Shown here: positions 12,179-19,440 of the stretch, piece by piece
How positions within the stretch are numbered: the first letter of the stretch is position 1
How the letters are laid out: each line of letters begins with the position of its first letter
Assembly (NCBI GenBank): GCA_003220615.1
Contig: QHTB01000144.1
Span: 1 to 55,115, forward strand
From: Candidatus Rokuibacteriota bacterium
GTDB taxonomy: Bacteria; Methylomirabilota; Methylomirabilia; Rokubacteriales; CSP1-6
Length of the DNA stretch: 55,115 nucleotides
Reading direction: 5' to 3'
Program-made: the position numbers and the translations under genes
The notes under the pieces: model-generated
What the model saw: only the letters and a program-made list of their open reading frames with translations
Told to the model about the DNA's origin: nothing
Database searches by the model: none

Positions 12179-13122
12179 CAGAACAGCGCGATCGGATTCA
12201 CCGGCGAGCCGGTCGTTCCTTGCAGACGCAGCGGCGCGAGGGTCAGCATGAACTCCCATCGCCCACGCGATCGGCAGGCCGCGGCCAGATCTTCGAGGTT
12301 ACCGTTGTCGATCAGCCAGAGGCCCATCGCCACGAGCGACACGATGTGGAGCGCGTTGCCCAGACGCGGATAGGGCAGCGGTGAGACGTCGTTGTGGGTG
12401 TCGGTGCCGAGCATCGCGACACCACGCTCGCGGAACCACGGCGCACAGGCGACGTGGGCGGCCGGCGAGCCGTCCTTCAGCGGACTGCGCGGGCCCTGGG
12501 TGAGCCGGCGGCCATAGTAGCCGGTGCGGATCAGGAGGATGTCGCCGGGCTCGACGCGCACGCCCTGAGCCTTCTCGGCGGCGTCGAGGTCCTCGGGCAT
12601 CACGCCCTCGCCCGATTCGAGCCAGCGGCCCTTGAGTGCGGCCACGTCGAGCAGGACGCCACGGCTGACCACACCGTCGTGGAGCAACTCGACCGACTCG
12701 ACCTGGGCGCCCTCGCGCGACGTGATCAGGTTGCAGGAGCGGCCGTTGTAGATGCGTCCGTTCCAGAAGTAATGCGCCGGCGTGTCCACGTGGGTGATCG
12801 TGTAGCCGTGGAAGACCATACCGATGAACTCCGAGGCGCCCCGCCGCTCGAGCACGCGCTCGGGCGAGCATGCGTCGCGGCCTTCTCCGCTGTCCACCAT
12901 GAACCGCATCGGCTGGAAGGTCGTGTCGGCGGCGATCTCCGTCGTGATCGGACGGGCGCACGTGACCCCAACGCCGTCCTGGACCAGCCGCGCCGCCTGC
13001 AGACGCTTCGCCGGCGTGATCAGGTTCAGCGTGCCGAGCTGATCGTCGGCCCCCCAGCGTCCCCAGTTGCTGAGGCTGTCCATCATCTTGACGACGTCGC
13101 TCTCGGTCAGTGTCTGGCTCAT
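12178..13122 (-). CDS. Cyclase-family (kynurenine formamidase-like) metal hydrolase, cytoplasmic
   Basis: A 314-residue PF04199 protein. The metal-binding motif is clear: HGYTITHVDTPAHYFW, equivalent to the family HxxTHxDxPxH. Also visible are WGADDQLGTLNLITP, a start typical of the larger cyclase subgroup, and GDILLIRTGYYG. The ATG at 13122 (MSQTLTESDV) is preferred over an upstream in-frame extension without family similarity. It heads the operon running to the nitrilase: each downstream gene overlaps or nearly touches its neighbour. It is distinct from the Tat-exported paralogue at 5705-6793. Substrate unknown. Confidence 0.9.
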   Translation of the reverse strand: MSQTLTESDVVKMMDSLSNWGRWGADDQLGTLNLITPAKRLQAARLVQDGVGVTCARPITTEIAADTTFQPMRFMVDSGEGRDACSPERVLERRGASEFIGMVFHGYTITHVDTPAHYFWNGRIYNGRSCNLITSREGAQVESVELLHDGVVSRGVLLDVAALKGRWLESGEGVMPEDLDAAEKAQGVRVEPGDILLIRTGYYGRRLTQGPRSPLKDGSPAAHVACAPWFRERGVAMLGTDTHNDVSPLPYPRLGNALHIVSLVAMGLWLIDNGNLEDLAAACRSRGRWEFMLTLAPLRLQGTTGSPVNPIALF

Positions 13123-13494
13123 GGCCGGGACTATACACGATGGCACCGGCGTTGCTATTTGCACCGGTATGAAGAAGGCTGCGCGCCGCACGAGACGACC
13201 CGGCACACGCCACTCCCACGCTCGGGCCCCGCCGTCGCGTCACCCGGGTGAAGCCGATGCCACCGCGTACGCGCCAGGATGGCGACTACGATCCTGGAAT
13301 GCCGCGACCGAAGACGTCCAGCCCGTGGGTGGACGAAGGCGAGCCCGAGGTCAACGGCTGAGTGCTGAGGTGGTCGGGCATATTTTGGTGTGTTAAAGTT
13401 CGATTGCCCGCCCCGAGTCTCCGCTGGCTGACGTCGTATGGGCGTCGGGCTCGGCGTGCGGTGCGTGGTCCCGCCCCGTCACCCGCGAGGCGCA
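13123..13494. other. Divergent intergenic region, no gene seen
   Basis: 372 bp between the cyclase operon (minus) and cheB (plus). It should hold both promoters. A relatively AT-rich patch lies at about 13378-13402, flanked by CGGGCA/TGCCCG, a 6-bp inverted repeat with a loop of about 24 nt. I cannot assign a confident promoter or operator. Confidence 0.4.
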
Positions 13495-14112
13495 ATGGCC
13501 GTCGCTGATTCCGGACGACCGCCCTTCGACGTGGTCGCCATCGGCTCGTCGGCGGGCGGCATCGAGGCGCTGCACATCGTGACGGGCACGCTGCTCCCCG
13601 ACCTGCCGGCCGCGGTGCTCATCGTCCAGCATCTGCATCCGTATCACGCCAGTGTCCTCGCCCACCTGCTCGGACGGCGCTGCCCTCTCGAGGTTCGCCA
13701 GGCCGTTCACGATGACGAGATCGGCGGCGGCGTCGTGTACGTCGCGCCACCGGACATGCACTTGCTCGTCGCCGGCGGTCGGGTCGAGCTGAGTCGGTCG
13801 AAGCTCGTCCACCACTCGCGGCCGTCGATCGATCTCCTGTTCGAGTCGGTCGCCGGCAGTTACGGTGTCCGAGCCATCGGCGTCGTGCTGACGGGCTCCG
13901 GCGTCGACGGTGCCAGCGGGCTCCGGGCGATCAAGGGCACGGGCGGCACCACGGTCGTCCAGGACCCGTCGACCGCGGCTCACCGGAGCATGCCGCAGGC
14001 CGCCATCGCGACGGGCTGCGTGGACCACGTGCTGGCGCTCGACGAGATCGGACCGGCGCTCAGTCGGCTGGCCGGCCCGGCGCCGACCACCACGGTGAAG
14101 GCCATCGGGTGA
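13495..14112 (+). CDS. CheB-type protein-glutamate methylesterase domain protein
   Basis: A 205-residue stand-alone CheB catalytic domain without a receiver. The catalytic triad is visible: Ser in IGSSAGGIEAL, His in IVQHLHPYHAS and Asp in LTGSGVDGASGL. The ATG at 13495 is preferred to a GTG at 13438 because the residues before it have no family similarity. The stop overlaps the GTG of the CheR-PAS gene (GTGA), so the two are coupled. No chemoreceptor, CheA or CheW lies nearby; such CheB/CheR pairs often act in non-chemotaxis signalling. Confidence 0.9.
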   Translation: MAVADSGRPPFDVVAIGSSAGGIEALHIVTGTLLPDLPAAVLIVQHLHPYHASVLAHLLGRRCPLEVRQAVHDDEIGGGVVYVAPPDMHLLVAGGRVELSRSKLVHHSRPSIDLLFESVAGSYGVRAIGVVLTGSGVDGASGLRAIKGTGGTTVVQDPSTAAHRSMPQAAIATGCVDHVLALDEIGPALSRLAGPAPTTTVKAIG

Positions 14113-16013
14113 ACGACGCCGACGTCGGCGGGCAGAGTCAGCCCGACGAGGCGACGGCTGACCCGAGTTTCCGGCACCTGCTCGAGAAGCTCAGCTCGGA
14201 TCACGCGTTCGACTTCCGGGAATACAAGCCGACGTCGCTGGCTCGGCGCATACGAGTCCGCATGCAACATGTCCGCGTCGATACCTTCGACGATTACGTC
14301 ACCTATATCGACCGGAATCCCGGTGAGCACGTTGCGCTCTTCAACACGATCCTCATCAATGTCACCGCCTTCTTCCGCGACCTCGAAGCGTGGCAGGTGC
14401 TGGGCGAAGAGATCATCCCGCGGCTCGTCGACGAGGCCGCCGATTCACGAAGCCTGCGGCTGTGGTCGGTGGGTTGCTCGTCCGGCGAGGAGGCATTTTC
14501 GGCCGCGATCCTCCTGGCCGAGCACCTCGGCGACCGCGCCGCTGACTTCAACGTCAAGATCTACGCGACCGACGTGGACGAGGACGCGCTGAACACCGCC
14601 CGGCACGCCCTGTACCGCAGCGATGACCTCAAGGACGTCCCGACGAGCTTCCTCGAGAAGTACTTCAGCCGGGAAGGCGAGGCCTACCGGTTCCGGCGCG
14701 ATTTCCGTCGCTGGTGCATCTTCGGACGTCACAACGTCGCGCAGGATCCTCCGCTGTCGCACATCGATCTGCTGATCTGTCGCAACGCCCTCATCTATTT
14801 CACCCGCGACCTCCAGGACCGGATCCTGGCCCGTTTCCACTACGCGGTGATCGAGCGTGGTTTTCTGTTCCTCGGGCGTTCCGAGTCGCTGCTGGCCCGG
14901 TCGCGATGGTTCGCCCCGCACAACGTGAAGTGGCGCATCTTCCAGCGGACGACGACGCCGGCGGCCACCGTGGCCATGGCCATGCTCCGCGGTGCCGGGG
15001 AGCCCGCGAACGTCGCGCTGGCCGGAGGCCGCCAGCTCGACCTGTCTCCTGCCGTGAGCCGGCTGCAGCGAGTGGTCGAGACCCTGCCGTCGGCGATCGT
15101 GGTCATCGACGTGATGGACACGGTCCTCGTCTGGAATGCCGCCGCCGAGGGCCTCTTCGACATTTCCGGCGAGCACGCCATCGGCCGGAAGTTCCGCGAC
15201 CTCGACATCAGCTATCGCGTGGAGAGCCTGCGCGCGCGGATCGAGGAAGTGAAGTCCGCCCACATCCCGTCCAGGATCGAGCACGCCACGTTCACCCGGA
15301 GGTCGGGCGAGACCGTCCACGCGGAGCTGACGATCGTCCCGATGGTCGAGGGCAACCGTGTCACGGCCGTCGGGGTGTACGGCAGCGACACCACCGAGTC
15401 GGCCCGGCTCAAGGACCAGACGACCCGACTCGCCGAGCAACACTCGACGGCGATCGAGGAGCTGCAGTCCACCAACGAGGAGCTGGAAACCACCAACGAG
15501 GAGCTCCAATCTACCAACGAGGAGCTGGAAACCACCAACGAGGAGCTCCAATCCACCAACGAGGAGCTGGAGACCACGGTGGAGGAGCTGCAGGCGGCCA
15601 ACGCCGAGCTCGGCATCCTCAACACGCAGCTCGAGCGGCGCAGCGTCGATCTGAAAGATCTCGATGAGTACCAGCAGAGCGTGCTGTCGAGCCTTCAGCA
15701 CGCCATCGTCGTGCTCGATCGGGCCGGCCTGGTGACGACGTGGAACCAGACGGCGGAGCGGCTGTGGGGACTGCCCGCCGAGCACGTGGTCCGCCGACTG
15801 TTCTGGACGCTGCCGGTCGGTGACATCGCTCAGAAGCTCCGCGAAGCCCTCGGGCGGATGCTCGACACCGCCAGCGGGGAAGCGGAAACGCTCCACGACA
15901 TCCCGTTCAGGCTACCGACCGGCGAGACCCGCCACCTGACGGTGCTCGTCACGCCGCTCAAGAGCCCCTCCGGTAAGGTGACCGGCGTGGTCGGCATCGC
16001 CAGCCCGCGCTAA
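14109..16013 (+). CDS. CheR methyltransferase fused to two PAS domains by a repeated coiled coil
   Basis: A 634-residue protein. Residues about 20-280 are a CheR methyltransferase: the N-terminal CheR domain (FREYKPTSLARRIRVRM), the SAM-binding motif WSVGCSSGEEAFS, DVDEDALNTAR, and CRNALIYF. A PAS domain follows (about 320-440). Next comes a coiled coil of near-perfect EELQSTNEELETTN units (about residues 450-500), then a second PAS domain (about 515-634). There is no histidine kinase module after the PAS domains, unlike many CheB-CheR-PAS-kinase proteins. The role is probably in sensory signalling with the adjacent CheB; the target of methylation is unknown. Confidence 0.92.
   Translation: MNDADVGGQSQPDEATADPSFRHLLEKLSSDHAFDFREYKPTSLARRIRVRMQHVRVDTFDDYVTYIDRNPGEHVALFNTILINVTAFFRDLEAWQVLGEEIIPRLVDEAADSRSLRLWSVGCSSGEEAFSAAILLAEHLGDRAADFNVKIYATDVDEDALNTARHALYRSDDLKDVPTSFLEKYFSREGEAYRFRRDFRRWCIFGRHNVAQDPPLSHIDLLICRNALIYFTRDLQDRILARFHYAVIERGFLFLGRSESLLARSRWFAPHNVKWRIFQRTTTPAATVAMAMLRGAGEPANVALAGGRQLDLSPAVSRLQRVVETLPSAIVVIDVMDTVLVWNAAAEGLFDISGEHAIGRKFRDLDISYRVESLRARIEEVKSAHIPSRIEHATFTRRSGETVHAELTIVPMVEGNRVTAVGVYGSDTTESARLKDQTTRLAEQHSTAIEELQSTNEELETTNEELQSTNEELETTNEELQSTNEELETTVEELQAANAELGILNTQLERRSVDLKDLDEYQQSVLSSLQHAIVVLDRAGLVTTWNQTAERLWGLPAEHVVRRLFWTLPVGDIAQKLREALGRMLDTASGEAETLHDIPFRLPTGETRHLTVLVTPLKSPSGKVTGVVGIASPR
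15456..15602 (+). repeat. In-frame 42-bp tandem repeat encoding the coiled coil
   Basis: About three and a half copies of a 42-bp unit (starts at 15456, 15498 and 15540) encode EELQSTNEELETTN. Units 1 to 3 differ by only a few, mostly synonymous bases, so the array is recent or kept homogeneous. Copy-number change would alter coiled-coil length by 14 residues without a frameshift. Confidence 0.9.
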
Positions 16014-16029
16014 CGTCTGGGGAACCCTC

Positions 16030-17115
16030 ATGGTCTGGACACCACCGCCTCCGCGCTCCGGCCACCCGTACTACATGCACGACGCGATCTACGCGCAACC
16101 GGGCGCGCTGCGACTGCTGATGCGCGGCAACGAAGACGCGCTCGCCGGCGCGGCCGCGCGTCTGAAGACGATGGACCGGGTGATCCTCTGCGGCATCGGC
16201 ACCTCCTGGCACGCGACGCTGGTCGGCGAGCTGCTACTCGGTCACGCCGGCGAGCTCGGCCATCGCGTCCGCGCCTTCCATTCGTTCGAGTTCAAGAACT
16301 ACTGGCCGGAGCCCGACCATCGCACCGGAGCGATCGTCGTCAGTCATCGCGGCACCAAACGGTATTCGCTGGAGGCGCTCGCGAAGGCGAAGGGGACGGC
16401 CGGCGTCGGCGTGGTGATCACCGGCAAGGGGAGCGGCGATGGCCTGGCCATCGCCGATTACACGCTGCGGACGATCGAGCAGGAGTCGTCGGCCGCGCAC
16501 ACGATCAGCTACACGTGCGCGATGGCGCTGCTGGCGGCGCTGGCGGCCGAGATCGGTGGCGCCGACGGCGTGCGCCGTGAGCTCGACCAGGTGCCGGACC
16601 AGCTCGCCACGCTGCTCGGCCAGGAAGACTGGGATGGCCTCGCCCGCCGCTTCGCCGGCCGCAGGCAGTACTGGTTCGTGGGTGGCGGCCCCAACACCGC
16701 GACCGCGTACGAAGCCGCGCTCAAGATGAACGAGGCCAACCACACGAAGACGGTCGGCTACAACTGCGAGCAGTTCCTGCACGGGCCGTGGGCCGGCGTC
16801 GACCCGGACGACGTCGTCTTCCTGATCGCGCCGCCGGGCCCGTCGTACGAGCGCTGCCTGAACGCCGCCCGGGTGACGCGGGAAATCGGGGCCCCGATCG
16901 TGGCCCTGGTGCGCGAGGACGACCGGGAGATCGCGCCGCTCGCGGCCGAGACGATCGCGCTGCCCGTCATCGACGAGCTCCTCTCGCCCATTCTCAGTGT
17001 CGTGCCGCTCCAGCTCTTCACCTATCACCTCGCCCTGCATCGGGAGGTCAATCCGGACACGATGCGGGCCGACCAGGCCGCCCACGGTCGGGCTCGCGCC
17101 GCGCTCTCGCTCTGA
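16030..17115 (+). CDS. Double-SIS-domain protein, GlmS isomerase-domain-like
   Basis: A 361-residue protein with two sugar-isomerase (SIS) domains: about residues 40-170 (ILCGIGTSWHATLVGELLL, IVVSHRGTKRYS) and about 205-345 (YWFVGGGPNTATAYEAALKMNE, CEQFLHGPWAGVDPDDVVFL). It matches the isomerase half of glucosamine-6-phosphate synthase but lacks the N-terminal glutaminase domain. It may therefore be a sugar-phosphate isomerase or deaminase of the AgaS/FrlB type rather than GlmS. It is 16 bp after the CheR-PAS gene and may be co-transcribed. The ribosome-binding site is weak. Confidence 0.88.
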   Translation: MVWTPPPPRSGHPYYMHDAIYAQPGALRLLMRGNEDALAGAAARLKTMDRVILCGIGTSWHATLVGELLLGHAGELGHRVRAFHSFEFKNYWPEPDHRTGAIVVSHRGTKRYSLEALAKAKGTAGVGVVITGKGSGDGLAIADYTLRTIEQESSAAHTISYTCAMALLAALAAEIGGADGVRRELDQVPDQLATLLGQEDWDGLARRFAGRRQYWFVGGGPNTATAYEAALKMNEANHTKTVGYNCEQFLHGPWAGVDPDDVVFLIAPPGPSYERCLNAARVTREIGAPIVALVREDDREIAPLAAETIALPVIDELLSPILSVVPLQLFTYHLALHREVNPDTMRADQAAHGRARAALSL

Positions 17116-17207
17116 TCTGCCGCAGTTCCAAAGGTGGGCGCGCCGTTATCCAGGCCCACGGGAAGCACGGCGAAGCTACCGGCTGCTGGATTGCACGCTC
17201 AAAGGCC

Positions 17208-17447
17208 ATGCCAGAAGAGCTCCGACCTCGTGCCAAGGACCGCCTGACCTTGAGCGAGGCGACGGTACGCCTCGCTGAAAAGCTCGCGGAACGGTACGGC
17301 GTCACCGTGCAAGAGCTTGTCGAGGCTCTGTTGCTGGAATGCGCCGGGGAGCGGCCGGGGAAGGCCACCCAGCCTCCCCGGGCCCGTGGAGCCTCACGCG
17401 TGATCGACCTCGATCAGGCCCGCAAGCAGCGAGCCCGGCGGCCGTGA
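17208..17447 (+). CDS. Small basic protein, possible ribbon-helix-helix type, unknown
   Basis: A 79-residue protein, MPEELRPRAKDRLTLSEATV and onward, with a predicted strand-helix-helix pattern (LTLSEATVRLAEKLAERYG then VTVQELVEALLLEC) and a basic tail ending ARKQRARRP. The pattern is compatible with a ribbon-helix-helix DNA-binding fold but is not diagnostic. The stop is 7 bp from the stop of the convergent DUF6644-like gene. No strong ribosome-binding site, so the start is tentative. Confidence 0.5.
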   Translation: MPEELRPRAKDRLTLSEATVRLAEKLAERYGVTVQELVEALLLECAGERPGKATQPPRARGASRVIDLDQARKQRARRP

Positions 17448-17454
17448 TCGGCCG

Positions 17455-17946
17455 CTAGAAGTACGCGAGCAGCCTCCCGCAAGCGATCGTGCTCATCCAC
17501 AGTACGAGCGACGCGATGGCCGCCGCCCTGGCGGCCGGGGGCGTGGCGACCGCGACATCCCAGCCCGTCACCGCGCGGAACGGCCACCGATGGAAGACGG
17601 CGGCGTTCAGGCAGCCGGCCGCGATCAACATCAGCTTGAGACGGAAGACCGGACTCGCACCGAACTCGGTGGCGTGGGCCGTGAACATCAGGGCCCCGGT
17701 CAGCGCCATCAGCCCGAGGCCGGCGCGCGCCCACGGGAGCAAGTGCCGGGCGAGGGCGGCGACGGGAACACCGCGGGACAGACCGAGCAGGCGCAGGTCG
17801 AACATCGCCGCGGCGCCGACGAGCAACGCGATCCCCGCGATGTGGGCGATCTCAACGGCGGGGTACAGCCAGAGCCACTGGCGCATCGCGTGGGCGAGCG
17901 CCGAGGCCTCGAGCCACGCGAGCCAGTCGGACGGCGAATGCGTCAA
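17455..17946 (-). CDS. DUF6644-like multi-pass membrane protein
   Basis: A 163-residue protein with about four hydrophobic segments. WLYPAVEIAHIAGIALLVGA, LRLLGLSRGVPVAALARHLL and MALTGALMFTAHATEF resemble the DUF6644 family of integral membrane proteins, function unknown. The start is a TTG at 17946 overlapping the stop of the upstream DUF6152-like gene (TTGA), so the two are coupled; a later ATG is possible. The linked gene encodes a small exported protein, and the pair recurs together in my recollection of related genomes, which is unchecked. Confidence 0.75.
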   Translation of the reverse strand: MTHSPSDWLAWLEASALAHAMRQWLWLYPAVEIAHIAGIALLVGAAAMFDLRLLGLSRGVPVAALARHLLPWARAGLGLMALTGALMFTAHATEFGASPVFRLKLMLIAAGCLNAAVFHRWPFRAVTGWDVAVATPPAARAAAIASLVLWMSTIACGRLLAYF

Positions 17947-18296
17947 CGCAACTCGACGGTCTTGCTGCCGATGGTGATCCGCTCGGCCCGCATCTCGCCG
18001 GCGTCGGTGCGATTCGGATAGCCGACGACCGTGGCCTCCGTGCCGACGCTCAGATCCTTGGCCGTCAGGCCGCGCCGCTCCATCCGTGACGGCGGCGCGA
18101 GGACAACGGTCCACGTCTTGCCGGGAGCCTCCAGACGCAGATGCCCGTGTGGATGCTCGTACCCGGCCTCACGGATGACGCCGGTCAGCGACAATTCCTT
18201 GCTGTTGTCGTAGCCGCTCCAGCCGTGATGGGCGTCGCTCGCCGTCGCCACGAGCAGGAGGAACAGCGCCAGAGAAACGCTCGCTCGAGTGCGCAT
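17943..18296 (-). CDS. DUF6152-like small periplasmic protein
   Basis: A 117-residue protein with an N-terminal signal peptide (MRTRASVSLALFLLLVATAS) and the motif AHHGWSGYD directly after the likely cleavage site, characteristic of DUF6152. The rest is a small beta-rich domain (LSLTGVIREAGYEHPHGHL, then VGTEATVVGYPN) that looks OB-like. The exposed HH pair could bind metal after processing, which is inference. Its GGGAGG ribosome-binding site lies inside the hairpin at 18301-18339. It is translationally coupled to the DUF6644-like gene. Confidence 0.8.
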   Translation of the reverse strand: MRTRASVSLALFLLLVATASDAHHGWSGYDNSKELSLTGVIREAGYEHPHGHLRLEAPGKTWTVVLAPPSRMERRGLTAKDLSVGTEATVVGYPNRTDAGEMRAERITIGSKTVELR

Positions 18297-18300
18297 GGAC

Positions 18301-18339
18301 GAGCCTCCCGGGCCCTAGGGTAGCAGGCCCGGAAGGCTC
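18301..18339 (-). terminator. Strong hairpin overlapping the ribosome-binding site of the DUF6152-like gene
   Basis: GAGCCT-c-CCGGGCC at 18301-18314 pairs with GGCCCGG-a-AGGCTC at 18326-18339, a 13-bp stem with one mismatch and an 11-nt loop. It follows the lipoprotein gene's stop and could end that transcript. The same arm contains the Shine-Dalgarno of the next gene, so folding would also block its translation. Confidence 0.55.
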
Positions 18340-18355
18340 GCGTGGGCGGCGGCGG

Positions 18356-19030
18356 TTATCCGCGGAACTTGTCGGGGAACTGCTTGACGATCGCCTCGGC
18401 AAGCGGGTCGGCAATCATCTGCATGTGGCCGGCAGCGGTCCGAAGGGCCACGTAGGCCTTGTCGGGATCCTTGGCTGCCTGCGCGTCGATGACGGTCTTG
18501 AGCGTCACGACGTGGTGCTTCACGAGATCGGCCACCACCGACTTCGGCAGGTTGGGATTGGCCGACTGGAGGAACGCGCCGAAGTCCTGGCTGTAGGCGA
18601 CGAGATCGTTCACGGCCTTGTCGGCCTTCGCGCGGTCGTTGGTGGCGACGCCCACCGTGTAATCGACGGCGAAGCCGATGTGCTTGCGCCACAGCGGCAG
18701 GAACGCCTGCTCGGCATCGCTGCCGTACACGGAACCGATCGCCCTGGCGATGGCGACGGAGTTCTGATCGAGCGCAGCCGCCGCCGCCTTGAAGTCGGCG
18801 TCGCGACCGCCCAGCGCCGCACCGGTGGCGGATCCGGCCAACCACACGTGCTCGGCGAACAGGTTGTTGAGCGTGGTCCGGAGCGCGGCCGCCTTGGTCC
18901 CCGACGACGTCGTCGTGCTCGGCGACGCCATCGCCATCCCGTCGTGCGCGGCCATGCTCTGGCTACAGCCCGCGCCGACGAGCGCGACGACGCCTGCGAT
19001 TCCCACCAGGGTCTTGAACGAAGCCTTCAT
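18356..19030 (-). CDS. Putative lipoprotein, helical, unknown function
   Basis: A 224-residue protein with a lipoprotein signal (MKASFKTLVGIAGVVALVGA then GCS, lipobox LVGAGC, Cys about 22), so it should be membrane-anchored. The body is helical with two imperfectly related halves: LNNLFAEHVWLAGSATGAAL in the first and VVADLVKHHVVTLKTVIDAQ in the second, each with conserved His in a helix. The linker carries HDGMAMAS-type Met/His residues. A good ribosome-binding site (aaggaggg) precedes the ATG. Next to a cupredoxin gene, a role in metal handling is possible but only inference. Confidence 0.75.
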   Translation of the reverse strand: MKASFKTLVGIAGVVALVGAGCSQSMAAHDGMAMASPSTTTSSGTKAAALRTTLNNLFAEHVWLAGSATGAALGGRDADFKAAAAALDQNSVAIARAIGSVYGSDAEQAFLPLWRKHIGFAVDYTVGVATNDRAKADKAVNDLVAYSQDFGAFLQSANPNLPKSVVADLVKHHVVTLKTVIDAQAAKDPDKAYVALRTAAGHMQMIADPLAEAIVKQFPDKFRG

Positions 19031-19053
19031 CTCTCGGCCCTCCTTGGTTGACT

Positions 19054-19380
19054 TCAGTTGACCTTCACTTCGCCGCGCATGTGCTGGTGCCGTCTGCAGA
19101 AGTAGGTGTACGTGCCGGGCGTGGGGAACGCCGTGCTGGCCGTCGTCCCCTTGCCATCGAGCGTGAAGTCGAAGCGGCCATCGGGCTCAGCGGGCACGCC
19201 GGCCGTCACCGTGTGCTCGATGTCGTCCTGATTGGTCCACGTGACGCGCTCACCGGACTTCACCGCGATCGCACCGGGACGGAACTGGAAGAGCTGAACG
19301 TTGACACCGGTCGCGGCGTCAGCCGCGGTCGCGGCTGCGACGGCGATGGCCCACCCGATCGCCACTCCTCTGAGCCGCAT
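19054..19380 (-). CDS. Exported cupredoxin (plastocyanin/amicyanin-like)
   Basis: A 108-residue small blue-copper-type protein with a signal peptide (MRLRGVAIGWAIAVAAATAA). Type-1 copper ligands are visible: His in DIEHTVTAG, then Cys, His and Met in TYFCRRHQHMRGEV. Electron transfer or copper binding in the periplasm is expected. The ATG at 19380 has ggagg upstream. It precedes the lipoprotein gene by 23 bp on the same strand and is probably co-transcribed. Confidence 0.9.
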   Translation of the reverse strand: MRLRGVAIGWAIAVAAATAADAATGVNVQLFQFRPGAIAVKSGERVTWTNQDDIEHTVTAGVPAEPDGRFDFTLDGKGTTASTAFPTPGTYTYFCRRHQHMRGEVKVN

Positions 19381-19440
19381 GTGGCACCTCCTGCCCTGTC
19401 TACGGGTCAGGGGGCGATTCGGATTGCCGGGGGCGGGTGC

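Noticed and set aside
15456..15602. Tandem repeat as a possible CRISPR or satellite array
   Set aside because: The units are contiguous, in frame and encode a regular coiled coil; there are no spacers.
14445..15896. 483-codon minus-strand frame antisense to cheR-PAS
   Set aside because: Antisense artefact with repetitive Leu/Gly residues mirroring the coiled-coil repeat; no domain or ribosome-binding site.
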